From positions 1 through 9,967 of the forward strand of contig LKUE01000111.1 in the NCBI GenBank assembly GCA_001412365.1: a DNA stretch of 9,967 bases. Direction: 5' to 3'. Positions 1-7,092 of the stretch are shown in pieces. The stretch is from Desulfuromonas sp. SDB (GTDB lineage: Bacteria; SDB-A). Under the pieces are notes generated by a model. The model had not been told where the DNA came from and searched no databases. It saw only the letters and a program-made list of their open reading frames with translations. Every line of letters begins with the position of its first letter. Position 1 is the stretch's first letter. A program made the translations under genes and the position numbers.

Positions 1-24
1 GCATCTGCGCAGCAGTATCTTTTA

Positions 25-46
25 TTCTCTGTGTTCTCTGTGGTTA
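25..46. repeat. CACAGAG-type dispersed repeat, partial view
   Basis: Positions 25-33 and 34-42 are two exact tandem copies of TTCTCTGTG, followed by GTTA. On the minus strand this reads TAACCACAGAG-AA-CACAGAG-AA. From memory, near-identical CACAGAG strings are scattered between genes in many uncultured FCB and Desulfobacterota-like genomes, often near GxxExxY or four-helix-bundle (23S intervening-sequence family) genes. Only this one copy is visible here, so its status as a multicopy element is inferred. The flanking GAAGGTAACCTTC palindrome (57-69) may belong to the same unit. Confidence 0.5.
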
Positions 47-56
47 TTTAACTCCG

Positions 57-69
57 GAAGGTAACCTTC
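57..69. repeat. 13-base palindrome downstream of the beta-propeller gene
   Basis: GAAGGTAACCTTC is a perfect inverted repeat around a single central base; as RNA it would form a 5-bp stem with a TAA loop. It lies 34 bases beyond the stop codon at 103, on the downstream side of the minus-strand gene. There is no U-tract on that strand, so a standard intrinsic terminator is not supported. It could act as a weak 3' end hairpin or be part of the adjacent CACAGAG repeat. Confidence 0.3.
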
Positions 70-102
70 AACTATTTTAAAATTTTAAAAAGTCAATTAA
101 TA

Positions 103-1782
103 CTACTGGGCTACAATTAACTTTCCAGAACTGCTAAAATCATCCAGGGCAAATTTATAAATATAAATTCCGCAGGGAAAGCTTAGCTCTCTTTCTATTT
201 CATAATTCCCCGGATTCATGATCTGGTCAATTAAAGTGGCTATTCTGCTGCCTTTCACATCGTAAACATCCAGTTTGACCCTGGTGGTGGTGATAAGATT
301 AAATGATATTGATACATTGCTTCCGGTTAAATTTGAAATAACCGGTTTGTTACTTAAGCTATAACCCGGTTGTTCAGCAATTCCCAATGCATCAGTTTCT
401 GCAAAATAAAGATCAATACCCGACCCCATGGTATTAGCATGTACATGTTTGCCCGTGCTGGAAATATAACCGCCGTCAGGGCTGATATCCACGTGGAATA
501 CTGAGCCGGGAGTGTTGATGGTAAATGCTGGAGAAGTAGGATTCTGGCAATCAAAAACTTCCACTTCATCTCCCCCACCATACTGGCAGCCCCAGGAGCC
601 GGCTACCAGCCATCTACCGTCTTCGGAACAGTCCAGCCAGGATATAATATCCTGGTTCCCTCCGCTGCCGGTAGGATAATCGTAAACCCAGATAATATTG
701 TTCTGGGATATATCATAACAGTATATCCGGTTGGAAAGATAATTGTTCTTATAAAAACCGAAATAAACAAGATCATTACTGTCATTAACTGCTGCTGCTC
801 CTCCGTAGTATCCGCTTACCGGAAAAGAATACAGCGAACTGTATCCGCTGCCGTTCCATTGGATAATATAAGCATTGGTAAATCCGTAGGCAACTACCGA
901 TCCGTCAGAGGAAACTCCAAAACAATCAGTGGAAGCATCTAAACTATAAGTTGCCTCTAAATTTCCCGTGGCAACATCAACCCGGTATAATACCGCGCTT
1001 TTTCTGAAAATAACCTTCGATCCATCCCCGGTAATTCTCAATTGTCTGGCATCACTGGTCAAGCCACTGTCCTGGTAAACCAATAGAGGGGTGCTGGAAT
1101 TTTCTCCAAACACCATCACTGCCAAATGATTTTCAATTATTCCAGTTACCGCAACATAATCCCCGTCATCTGAAACAGCTACTTTTCCCGGTTCATCAAC
1201 TGAGCCCTGTATAAAATAATCAGTACCATCCCAGGTCCACTGCGGGGTGGCTGATGAGTGGTTGTACTTGCTGACCTGAAAATTAACTGAAATCAAAGTA
1301 TCATCATTATAATTGCTGGGAGTATTCATATCATCCCAAACTTCCCAACTGGATAATGAATAAAAAATATCAGAGTTTTCTGAAGATACAGCACTGGTTG
1401 CCCAATATTTCCAATATTGATTTGCCCCTACCGAAGGTTGAGACATTTCCCATTCCGGAGTTCCTGAACCTCCAATACCCTGGAACATTTTAGCCCCACC
1501 ATACCATGAACCGGCAAAAACATAGGTGCTATTTAACCCTATGGATGTATTTTTTCCAGTTAAACCTGAAGCTGCACTGTAGTGCCACAGGACTTGGGAA
1601 GCAGAATAACCGGGGTTATAGGTAATATAACTGCTGCTGCCGGCATCCCCAACTAAACTGTTTGCCCATCTTACCGTACTGCCTTCATCAGTAGTTTCCA
1701 TTAGAGTCTGTTGATGGAAATCCAATCCAAACCCAGTTGTAATCAAAGTTACCCATACAATCACTGAAAATATAATTTTCAT
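103..1782 (-). CDS. Secreted beta-propeller-like protein with T9SS-type C-terminal sorting domain
   Basis: A 559-residue exported protein of unknown specific function. Residues 1-19 form a signal peptide (K3 then a hydrophobic run ending TTGFG). The central region carries recurring blade-like motifs of the form xxDGxxhxh: SDDGDYVAV (204-212), TGDGSKVIF (251-259), SSDGSVVAY (291-299), VNDSNDLVYF (332-341), SEDGRWLVA (386-394) and SPDGGYISS (434-442). This spacing fits a WD40/PQQ-type propeller of at least six blades. Residues about 478-559 resemble the T9SS type A sorting domain: VKLDVYDVKG, then NPGNYEIE, then CGIYIYKFALDD, ending GKLIVAQ. Such tails take cargo across the outer membrane for surface attachment or release. 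The ATG at 1782 has an ideal Shine-Dalgarno (1789-1797). A secreted parallel-beta protein with a similar tail lies 72 bases upstream, so the two may be co-expressed. No catalytic residues were recognised; a binding or structural surface role is an inference. Confidence 0.85.
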   Translation of the reverse strand: MKIIFSVIVWVTLITTGFGLDFHQQTLMETTDEGSTVRWANSLVGDAGSSSYITYNPGYSASQVLWHYSAASGLTGKNTSIGLNSTYVFAGSWYGGAKMFQGIGGSGTPEWEMSQPSVGANQYWKYWATSAVSSENSDIFYSLSSWEVWDDMNTPSNYNDDTLISVNFQVSKYNHSSATPQWTWDGTDYFIQGSVDEPGKVAVSDDGDYVAVTGIIENHLAVMVFGENSSTPLLVYQDSGLTSDARQLRITGDGSKVIFRKSAVLYRVDVATGNLEATYSLDASTDCFGVSSDGSVVAYGFTNAYIIQWNGSGYSSLYSFPVSGYYGGAAAVNDSNDLVYFGFYKNNYLSNRIYCYDISQNNIIWVYDYPTGSGGNQDIISWLDCSEDGRWLVAGSWGCQYGGGDEVEVFDCQNPTSPAFTINTPGSVFHVDISPDGGYISSTGKHVHANTMGSGIDLYFAETDALGIAEQPGYSLSNKPVISNLTGSNVSISFNLITTTRVKLDVYDVKGSRIATLIDQIMNPGNYEIERELSFPCGIYIYKFALDDFSSSGKLIVAQ

Positions 1783-1788
1783 TTAAAA

Positions 1789-1797
1789 CACCTCCTT
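1789..1797 (-). promoter_or_regulatory. Near-perfect Shine-Dalgarno AAGGAGGTG
   Basis: Read on the minus strand, AAGGAGGTG pairs over all nine bases with the usual 16S rRNA 3' end and sits 6 bases before the ATG at 1782. It fixes the start of the beta-propeller protein and predicts strong translation. It is the strongest ribosome binding site in the window. Confidence 0.85.
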
Positions 1798-1836
1798 ATC
1801 AATTATAAAATGCTTGTTACTATATTAATTATAAAA
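1798..1836 (-). promoter_or_regulatory. Paired 13-base direct repeats containing TATAAT, leader of the beta-propeller gene
   Basis: ATCAATTATAAAA (1798-1810) and ATTAATTATAAAA (1824-1836) match at 12 of 13 positions with a 26-base period. On the minus strand each contains a perfect TATAAT (1807-1802 and 1833-1828), pointing to -10 elements or paired regulator sites just upstream of the Shine-Dalgarno. No good -35 was found 16-18 bases upstream of either. In such AT-rich DNA a chance repeat is possible. Confidence 0.35.
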
Positions 1837-1854
1837 CAACTGAAATTAACAGGT

Positions 1855-3825
1855 TTAACTAATATTTTGATATTTTAAGTTGTACAGTTGACCCTGATTT
1901 GACATTATTTTAATAAAATATACTCCCCGGGGGAACCTCAACAAATCCCACTGAAACTGATATTCTCCTGACCCTAGCAATCCCGGGGAAATTTGCTCAA
2001 CACACTGTCCGGATAAATTGTATATTTTTATTTCAACAATACCTGGCTCATTAATTGAAAAATTCAATATTGCTTGATTATTCCTCTCAAATACAAAAGC
2101 TAATTGGTTTTCAGGATAAACCGGTTCATGATTTTCCTCTACTCCCACCTTTTCATTTAGCCAGAAATTACTGCTGAAGCAAAAACTGTCTAAATAGGTA
2201 TTATCATAACTAAACAAATACCATAATTTCACCATATATTCGCCAGTGGGCAGCCCTGCTGTAATAAATTTTGTCAACAAACCTTCATCAACCGGATTAG
2301 TTTGTAAGCTGCAAATAGAGAAAAATTGACTGGTGTCACCGGCAGGAGAGTACTGGAGGTAATATCCATAAAATGAAAAAGGTGAAATTGAAGTTCTGAA
2401 CAAAGTGGCACTGCCATTAATATCAACAGTATCATCAATATAGGCGGGAGTGGGAAGATAAAGAGCTGATTTCATAACTGCTGAGGAATCATAAGTCTGG
2501 AGGGGATTGGTTATCAAGCAGTTAAACAGCACCACCAATGCCCGGTCCCTGGTAATGATATGACCATTTAAAAAATTTGAATAAATATAAACTGATGTGG
2601 ACATATGCTCACAGAGAGCATCGGTATAACAGGTAAGATAAAAAGTGGAGAAAAACGATGAATCTCCAGCCCCGATATGTCCACCTGCTCCGTCACAAGT
2701 AGAATTGGTTATCAATACCCGGGAATTAACTGCGGAAAGTAATTCCCCGAAAATTGAACTGGTTACGGTAACATCATTGCTGCCGTAAAAATAAAGATTC
2801 CAGGCATTTATATCAGTATTGATCAGTTTCAGCTCACGATCGGGGAAGGGAGCATCAAAGCTGTCATAATGACTGTAGTCAATGAGTCCGGAAATGGTAT
2901 CGGTAATGGAATCCATAAAGATATTTCCCAGGGCAATCAGCTTTGAATTCCGGACAGTTACCGCGGTAGTTTCCTCAGCCATAGAAGCGAGAAATAATCC
3001 GCAGATGCTTTCCACCCGGACCTGGTAATTAATATTTACACAACTATAATCCGGATAGGAAAAACTATCCACCCATTGATCCCAGGTTGGAGCATCTGCT
3101 ATATCTCCTGAGGAGTACTTGGGAAAGCCCAGCCATACTAAAACTGAATCGGAATTGATAATGACTAAGTCTGCTGAATCAGGAGTGAACATTACAAACT
3201 CCCCGGCATGATCAGAATAAAAAATATTAGTGTTTCCTTCTCCCATAATGGCAAAGGTGATAAATGACGAGGTCATATCAACTGAATCCATTATAAAAGT
3301 TCCATTACCAGCCACTGCCGCAGAAAGCTGCAGGTTAGTGGAATTCAGAGAAGTTTCAGTGAGATTAATCTGAGCTGAATCCGTAACAATCATAGTGTAC
3401 TGATATATAAAATCCTGGGGGATAGCAAAACTTGCCTGGTTAACAATAAAAGCTGCATTTTCAATTACGGTTATATCACCTTTTAATATAAAATTGCAAT
3501 TTTCAACATGAAATACCGCATTCCCCACCAGAATAATATCTTCATAAATTGATGTATCGTAGTTTATGTAAATATTAGTGTCAATTATCTGACTGGAGGA
3601 AAATTGTGATTGCTTTAAAACCCTGACCTGTTCAGCCAGGCTGGCAGCTTGAAACAAACCACTTATTTTAAAATACTGATTTTCGGCGGTCAGATAATCG
3701 GTGGGACAAGGAGTATTGCAGCAGGGGGACAATTGAGTTTTTATCCATTGAACTCGTTTAGTTATATCTGCATTTAAACTAACTGCAATTACCAACACTA
3801 GCAATAACCTGAAGAACTTTTTCAT
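1855..3825 (-). CDS. Secreted beta-helix-like protein with T9SS-type C-terminal sorting domain
   Basis: A 656-residue exported protein. Residues 1-19 are a signal peptide (MKKFF, hydrophobic core, cleavage likely after SLNA). The mature N-terminus has a small Cys cluster (C35, C36, C40). Residues about 75-480 are rich in short alternating hydrophobic strands with N/T/S turns (for example 'NCNFILKGDITVIENAAFIVNQ' in shorter units, 'LLSAVNSRVLITNST', 'LVVLFNCLI'), the pattern of right-handed parallel beta-helix proteins. No polysaccharide-lyase or hydrolase motif was recognised. Residues about 573-656 form a T9SS-like tail: VEIKIYNLSGQ, GSGEYQFQWD, RGVYFIKIMSNQG. The ATG at 3825 overlaps the glycosylase stop codon as ATGA, and AGGGAG (3832-3837) lies 6 bases upstream, inside the glycosylase gene. 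That implies translational coupling between two functionally unlike proteins. A surface adhesin or polysaccharide-binding role is inference only. Confidence 0.82.
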   Translation of the reverse strand: MKKFFRLLLVLVIAVSLNADITKRVQWIKTQLSPCCNTPCPTDYLTAENQYFKISGLFQAASLAEQVRVLKQSQFSSSQIIDTNIYINYDTSIYEDIILVGNAVFHVENCNFILKGDITVIENAAFIVNQASFAIPQDFIYQYTMIVTDSAQINLTETSLNSTNLQLSAAVAGNGTFIMDSVDMTSSFITFAIMGEGNTNIFYSDHAGEFVMFTPDSADLVIINSDSVLVWLGFPKYSSGDIADAPTWDQWVDSFSYPDYSCVNINYQVRVESICGLFLASMAEETTAVTVRNSKLIALGNIFMDSITDTISGLIDYSHYDSFDAPFPDRELKLINTDINAWNLYFYGSNDVTVTSSIFGELLSAVNSRVLITNSTCDGAGGHIGAGDSSFFSTFYLTCYTDALCEHMSTSVYIYSNFLNGHIITRDRALVVLFNCLITNPLQTYDSSAVMKSALYLPTPAYIDDTVDINGSATLFRTSISPFSFYGYYLQYSPAGDTSQFFSICSLQTNPVDEGLLTKFITAGLPTGEYMVKLWYLFSYDNTYLDSFCFSSNFWLNEKVGVEENHEPVYPENQLAFVFERNNQAILNFSINEPGIVEIKIYNLSGQCVEQISPGLLGSGEYQFQWDLLRFPRGVYFIKIMSNQGQLYNLKYQNIS

Positions 3826-5032
3826 AATATTCTCCCTATTTCAGTTATAATAGCTTTTTTATATTTTACCGGTTTTACTGAATTAATCTCAATATTTTTA
3901 CAATTATTGAAATCAGCAAAATTTCTAAGTTCATGTCTAAATGTATTTATAAATCTGTGACCGGGCTTACACTTTTTTTCAAAAGATAATTGCCTGATCA
4001 TCAAGGTTTTCTTCTTTCTGAATACTTTACAATCCATTCTGCCCACAAATTTATTTTGATAAAATAAGGGTAGGGCAAAATAGCCGAACTTCCTCTTTTT
4101 TTCCAAAAGATAACATTCAAGCTGATATTCAAAATCAAACCAGGTCTTAAGGCGGTTCCGGTTGATCACAAAATTATCAAAAGGATTTATAATGTTCAGT
4201 TGAGCAGAAGAATATATTGTTGTATTTTCATTTATATTCTCAGTCAGACAGAAATATGTCTTGGTGTTTCCGGGAATCTTCAGTTCAACTACCTTCCCCC
4301 TTTTCAACATCTGATCAATACTATCCTGCAGGATTTCCCGGGGAACTGCCCGAATATAATTATAAATATCCGGCAATTCAGCAATGCCCAGGTTGGATAG
4401 TGCTTTTTCAGTAAAGAAATTACCAATCTTTTTTTCAGGGGGAACTTCTAAATTCATTTTCTCAGGTAATACCCGTGAAGTAATATCATATACTTTCTGG
4501 AATTTTTCTCTACGGTCAACCATCAACTTGCCTTTCCAGTAAAGGATTTCCAAAGCGGTCTTGGCTGGCTTCCATTCCCACCAACCATCTCCCCTTTTTC
4601 CTTTATCTGATTTAAAATCACTTGATTTGAGGGGTCCCTCTTTTTCAATACGTTCATAAACCTTTTGGATAGTATGCTTGTATTTTTCTTCCATAGCTGA
4701 AAGGCGCTTATTACCCCAGGGATAATTATTTATCAAAGGCAGATAATAATTAAAGTCAGCTAAAGGAATGATGGAAGCACCATGAGCCCAGTATTCAAAA
4801 ATCAACCTGTCTTTCCACAGGTCATCCATCATCGAGCAGGAATATCCAGGATATCGGGTCCATAATGTATGGTGATGGGCTCTATTTACAACTGAGATGG
4901 TGTCAATTTGAACATATCCAAGGTATTTTATTACATTTATCAGTTCATTTTTTTCAGAATTTTTTTTAAGTGAACATCTGTTTACACCACAGTTAAAAAT
5001 TATTTTCCGGGCGTCGGCTAATGTAATTTCAT
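3822..5032 (-). CDS. YcaQ/AlkX-type winged-helix DNA glycosylase, apparent frameshift at the start codon
   Basis: Members of the YcaQ/AlkX/AlkZ family remove alkylated bases and open interstrand DNA crosslinks, using tandem winged helices and a Q-x-Q or Q-x-D catalytic motif. The frame is open from 5054 to 3822. The first in-frame ATG is at 4832, but it has no Shine-Dalgarno and would remove conserved sequence. Upstream in the same frame I read ITLADARKIIF, then GYVQIDTISVVNRAHHHTLWTRY (shown here in parts: QID at 4910-4902), then LWKDRLIFEYWAHGASIIP, all typical of YcaQ. An ATG at 5032-5030 is one frame off and hits a stop after four codons. Adding one A to the AAA after it gives MKITLADARK and a protein of about 403 residues, close to the 410 of E. 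coli YcaQ. The change may be a sequencing error, a real start-site lesion or use of an ATT start (5042, 5045 or 5027). The stop overlaps the next gene (ATGA). Family assignment is firm; exact substrate and start are not. Confidence 0.75.
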
Positions 5033-5054
5033 ATGATTTAATAATTCCTACTTT

Positions 5055-5136
5055 TTAATATATAAAATATTTAGAAAATGATAATATAATATTTTGCCAG
5101 ATTTTTATGGAAAATTGAATTAATCAAGGAGGAAAT
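5055..5136. promoter_or_regulatory. Divergent promoter region between glycosylase and TMEM175-like gene
   Basis: This 82-base, very AT-rich interval separates the two divergent reading frames and must hold both promoters. On the plus strand a perfect TATAAT occurs at 5085-5090, with no clear -35 at 16-18 bases; it would give a leader of about 40 bases. On the minus strand several TATA-like strings exist but none stands out. The plus-strand Shine-Dalgarno AAGGAGG lies at 5126-5132. Confidence 0.4.
5126..5132 (+). promoter_or_regulatory. Shine-Dalgarno AAGGAGG that argues for an upstream, non-ATG start
   Basis: A full AAGGAGG lies 61 bases before the first in-frame ATG (5194), too far to serve it. 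It is 4 bases before an in-frame ATA at 5137, and the reading frame from there encodes the conserved first helix of the TMEM175 family. The site therefore indicates that translation starts, or formerly started, near 5137. Confidence 0.7.
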
Positions 5137-5703
5137 ATAACATTTCCGAAATCCAGAATTGAATCTCTTACCGATGCAATATTTGCCATCGCCATGACCT
5201 TATTGGTTTTAAATGTCGAAATTGAAAGCATCCGGGGAACTGGTCAATGGGAAATATTCCATTTTCTCGTAAAAAATTTATTGCCTCAGATAATGAATTA
5301 CATCATCAGCTTTGTAATATTAAGTTTATTCTGGATTATTCATCACCGCCATTTCAAGGATCTAACCCATATTAATCATCCCCTTCTGTGGAATAATATC
5401 CTCATACTACTTTTCATAGCGTTAATACCATTTTCCACTTCGTTAATTGACACTCATATTAATTTGATTGGGGCAGCAGTAATATTCAATATAAATATAT
5501 TTCTATTAAGCTCATTGTTTTTCTTGCACCGGATTATAATGATAAAATATAAGTTAATTAACCCAGATCAGGTGAAAAATAATTCTATTTTAAAATCCCT
5601 CATCCCCCCTCTAGTGGCGTTAATAGCAATTATTCTTTCCTTTATCTCTCCCCGCTGGAGTACTTTAATCTACCTTTTACTCCCCGCAGCCAATTTAATA
5701 TAA
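5137..5703 (+). CDS. TMEM175/DUF1211-family membrane protein (potassium channel-like), non-canonical start
   Basis: Bacterial TMEM175 proteins are six-helix, tetrameric potassium-permeable channels of the inner membrane. From ATA 5137 the product is 188 residues, close to the usual 200. It opens with SRIESLTDAIFAIAMTLLVL, the first-helix signature of the family, although the usual F-S-D reads L-T-D here. The second helix is followed by WIIHHRHF, the third contains NNILILLFIALIPFSTSL, then come helices around GAAVIFNINIFLLSSLFF, PPLVALIAIILSFI and STLIYLLLPAANLI. Starting at the first ATG (5194) would leave 169 residues and cut through helix 1. No ATG, GTG or TTG exists in frame between the upstream stop (5116) and 5194, so the start is ATA, a mutated ATG, or lies beyond an indel. 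The gene converges on the next one with 18 bases between stops. Family confident; channel activity inferred. Confidence 0.75.
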   Translation: MTFPKSRIESLTDAIFAIAMTLLVLNVEIESIRGTGQWEIFHFLVKNLLPQIMNYIISFVILSLFWIIHHRHFKDLTHINHPLLWNNILILLFIALIPFSTSLIDTHINLIGAAVIFNINIFLLSSLFFLHRIIMIKYKLINPDQVKNNSILKSLIPPLVALIAIILSFISPRWSTLIYLLLPAANLI

Positions 5704-5721
5704 ATTTAAAGATAATTATAT

Positions 5722-6453
5722 CTAGAATCTCACTCCGCAATTGTAGGCAACCACAGTTTCATATCCATCCAACTGGATTTCATGGGGAAATTTTTTTGAG
5801 ATCAGGAATGTTGCTGTTTGAAAACCACCCCACTTAGTAAAGGTTAAAACCTTAACCATTACCTGGTCTCCTAAATCCTGGATAACCGGAGATGGATCTA
5901 GATTTTCTGCCTGCTGAATGAATTCATCTGAAAATTCTTGACCAAATTCAATTTCCTGATTTAAAACATCATCAATTCCTTGATCGCCTGCAATAATCCT
6001 GCGGTCATTATAGTTGCCATGCCAGCTGAGATAAAATTGCTCACCCATAACAATCAACAGCACTAATTCGAAATATCCTTGAACAGTATCTTCCACTACC
6101 ACATGATCAGTATAGGCTGAACAAAATTCCAGAAATTTTTCAAAATCCATTTCATAGTTATTTACTATTTCTTGTTCAATAATCTTGCGGTCAACTAATT
6201 CCTCTCTGCTTATAAGAATGGGGCTTCCATCACCACCAGAGGACAGATAGATAAAATCAAGAACATAACCGGATTCCATGCTGATATGGGTTAGAACAGA
6301 AAAATATAAATTAACATCAAATCTGCTTTCATCATAAGGAGATCCCCTTACATTATCCAGCAATGAACTGAAATCATTTACAATGTCCTGGTAATCTGCG
6401 GAAAGAAAAGAGTTAAAACAGAATAACAACCCTATTACTAAGATAATTTTCAT
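5722..6453 (-). CDS. Secreted protein of unknown function, 243 residues
   Basis: I do not recognise this protein. Residues 1-19 form a signal peptide (MKIILVIGLLFCFNSFLSA, cleavage likely before D20). Cys12 lies in the hydrophobic core but the preceding LLF is not a good lipobox, so a soluble periplasmic or exported protein is more likely than a lipoprotein. The mature part is acidic, alternating helical stretches such as SREELVDRKIIEQEIVNNY (about 82-100) with strands such as FELVLLIVMGEQFYLSW (about 128-144) and a C-terminal QVMVKVLTFTKWGGFQTATFLIS segment in the region 197-219. There are three Cys (12, 111, 239), two of them in the mature part. The start at 6453 has AAGGA 5 bases upstream. 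An in-frame TTG at 6516 would add 21 residues but falls on the TTGACA promoter box, so it is rejected. It appears monocistronic. Confidence 0.7.
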   Translation of the reverse strand: MKIILVIGLLFCFNSFLSADYQDIVNDFSSLLDNVRGSPYDESRFDVNLYFSVLTHISMESGYVLDFIYLSSGGDGSPILISREELVDRKIIEQEIVNNYEMDFEKFLEFCSAYTDHVVVEDTVQGYFELVLLIVMGEQFYLSWHGNYNDRRIIAGDQGIDDVLNQEIEFGQEFSDEFIQQAENLDPSPVIQDLGDQVMVKVLTFTKWGGFQTATFLISKKFPHEIQLDGYETVVAYNCGVRF

Positions 6454-6487
6454 TGGTTTCCTTAGGTTGAATTTATTAAACCAGCAA

Positions 6488-6516
6488 ATTAATTCTACAC
6501 TTATTGTACCTGTCAA
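6488..6516 (-). promoter_or_regulatory. Sigma70-like promoter of the 243-residue secreted protein
   Basis: On the minus strand a perfect TTGACA -35 (6516-6511) is followed after exactly 17 bases by ATTAAT (6493-6488), a 4 of 6 match to TATAAT. Transcription from about 6481 would give a leader of roughly 28 bases before the ATG at 6453, with AAGGA inside it. The hexamer and spacing are seen directly; activity is inferred. Confidence 0.5.
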
Positions 6517-6662
6517 GTCTTATTTTTATTTCATTTTTTTCCGGGTTCAATGATCATAAAAATTTAAGAAGTCATGGAATTAAAATTAATCTTAATTGTT
6601 TTTCTGGCTGGAAATTAACAGTAGTTAAAATGTTGATAGGATTTAACTGAGGTTCTCCAGTT

Positions 6663-6683
6663 AACCGGTTAAAGTTACCGGTT
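6663..6683 (-). terminator. Hairpin downstream of the mgsA/four-helix-bundle unit
   Basis: AACCGGT (6663-6669) and ACCGGTT (6677-6683) form a perfect 7-bp stem around a 7-base loop, starting 41 bases past the stop codon at 6724. It is the best stem in this 270-base gap and is placed to end the two-gene transcript. No run of U follows on the minus strand, so it would be a Rho-assisted or 3'-protecting hairpin rather than a classic intrinsic terminator. Confidence 0.35.
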
Positions 6684-6723
6684 TCAGAATATTTATTCAC
6701 CACCCGCTGTCTGAACTAATGGT

Positions 6724-7092
6724 TCAAGAGGGGAAATTAGCCTGATCTATCAAACTCATTATGGAATCAGATATATCACTGGACATATCGTAAACTTCCT
6801 CGAAATCCTCAATCTCCAGATACTTCTGATCAATGGCAATATACAGGGCGGATTGAACTTCTGCAATAAAGCCCAGGGCATGATCTAGATATTTAAGATA
6901 ATTCTGAACTTCTCTGGAGTTACAGGCTTTTGCGATAGAAAACATCACTGCATTTCCTGCTCCCCGGATCTGATCCTGCAAGGTGATATCATCCTTAAAT
7001 GTTTCATAATTAGTTATCCAATAAATATTTGTGGACAACTCCCTGGATTTTTTCCAGATTTTAGAATTTTCAAATTTTACAGTTTTTTTCAT
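6724..7092 (-). CDS. Four-helix-bundle protein, 23S rRNA-intervening-sequence/Avd-like family
   Basis: This 122-residue protein matches the small helical family named after proteins encoded in 23S rRNA intervening sequences and related to the Avd accessory protein of diversity-generating retroelements. Seen directly: N-terminal [21 protein letters not shown] (the usual F-x-x-L-x-x-W-x-K-A start) and [22 protein letters not shown], equivalent to the family's Q-I-R-R-A-x-x-S-I-x-x-N-I-A-E-G. This is followed by [22 protein letters not shown], equivalent to the F-x-x-x-A-x-G-S-x-x-E-x-x-x-x-x motif. The N-I-A-E-G signature is degenerate (IAKA), so this is a diverged member. No 23S rRNA or reverse transcriptase is nearby. 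Its ATG overlaps the mgsA stop as ATGA, so expression is probably coupled to methylglyoxal synthase. Members form ring-like pentamers and bind nucleic acid in the Avd case; the role here is unknown. Confidence 0.75.
   Translation of the reverse strand: MKKTVKFENSKIWKKSRELSTNIYWITNYETFKDDITLQDQIRGAGNAVMFSIAKACNSREVQNYLKYLDHALGFIAEVQSALYIAIDQKYLEIEDFEEVYDMSSDISDSIMSLIDQANFPS

Noticed and set aside
354-785. Open frames of 60-75 codons overlapping the beta-propeller gene
   Set aside because: They lie inside a well-supported gene in another frame on the same strand, and have no ribosome binding site or recognisable domain.
4200-4414. Two plus-strand open frames antisense to the glycosylase gene
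   Set aside because: Both are shadows of a conserved coding region, with no family features.
6454-6516. In-frame N-terminal extension of the 243-residue secreted protein from a TTG at 6516
   Set aside because: The TTG is the first part of a TTGACA promoter box, there is no ribosome binding site ahead of it, and the extension would bury the signal peptide. ATG 6453 has AAGGA 5 bases upstream.
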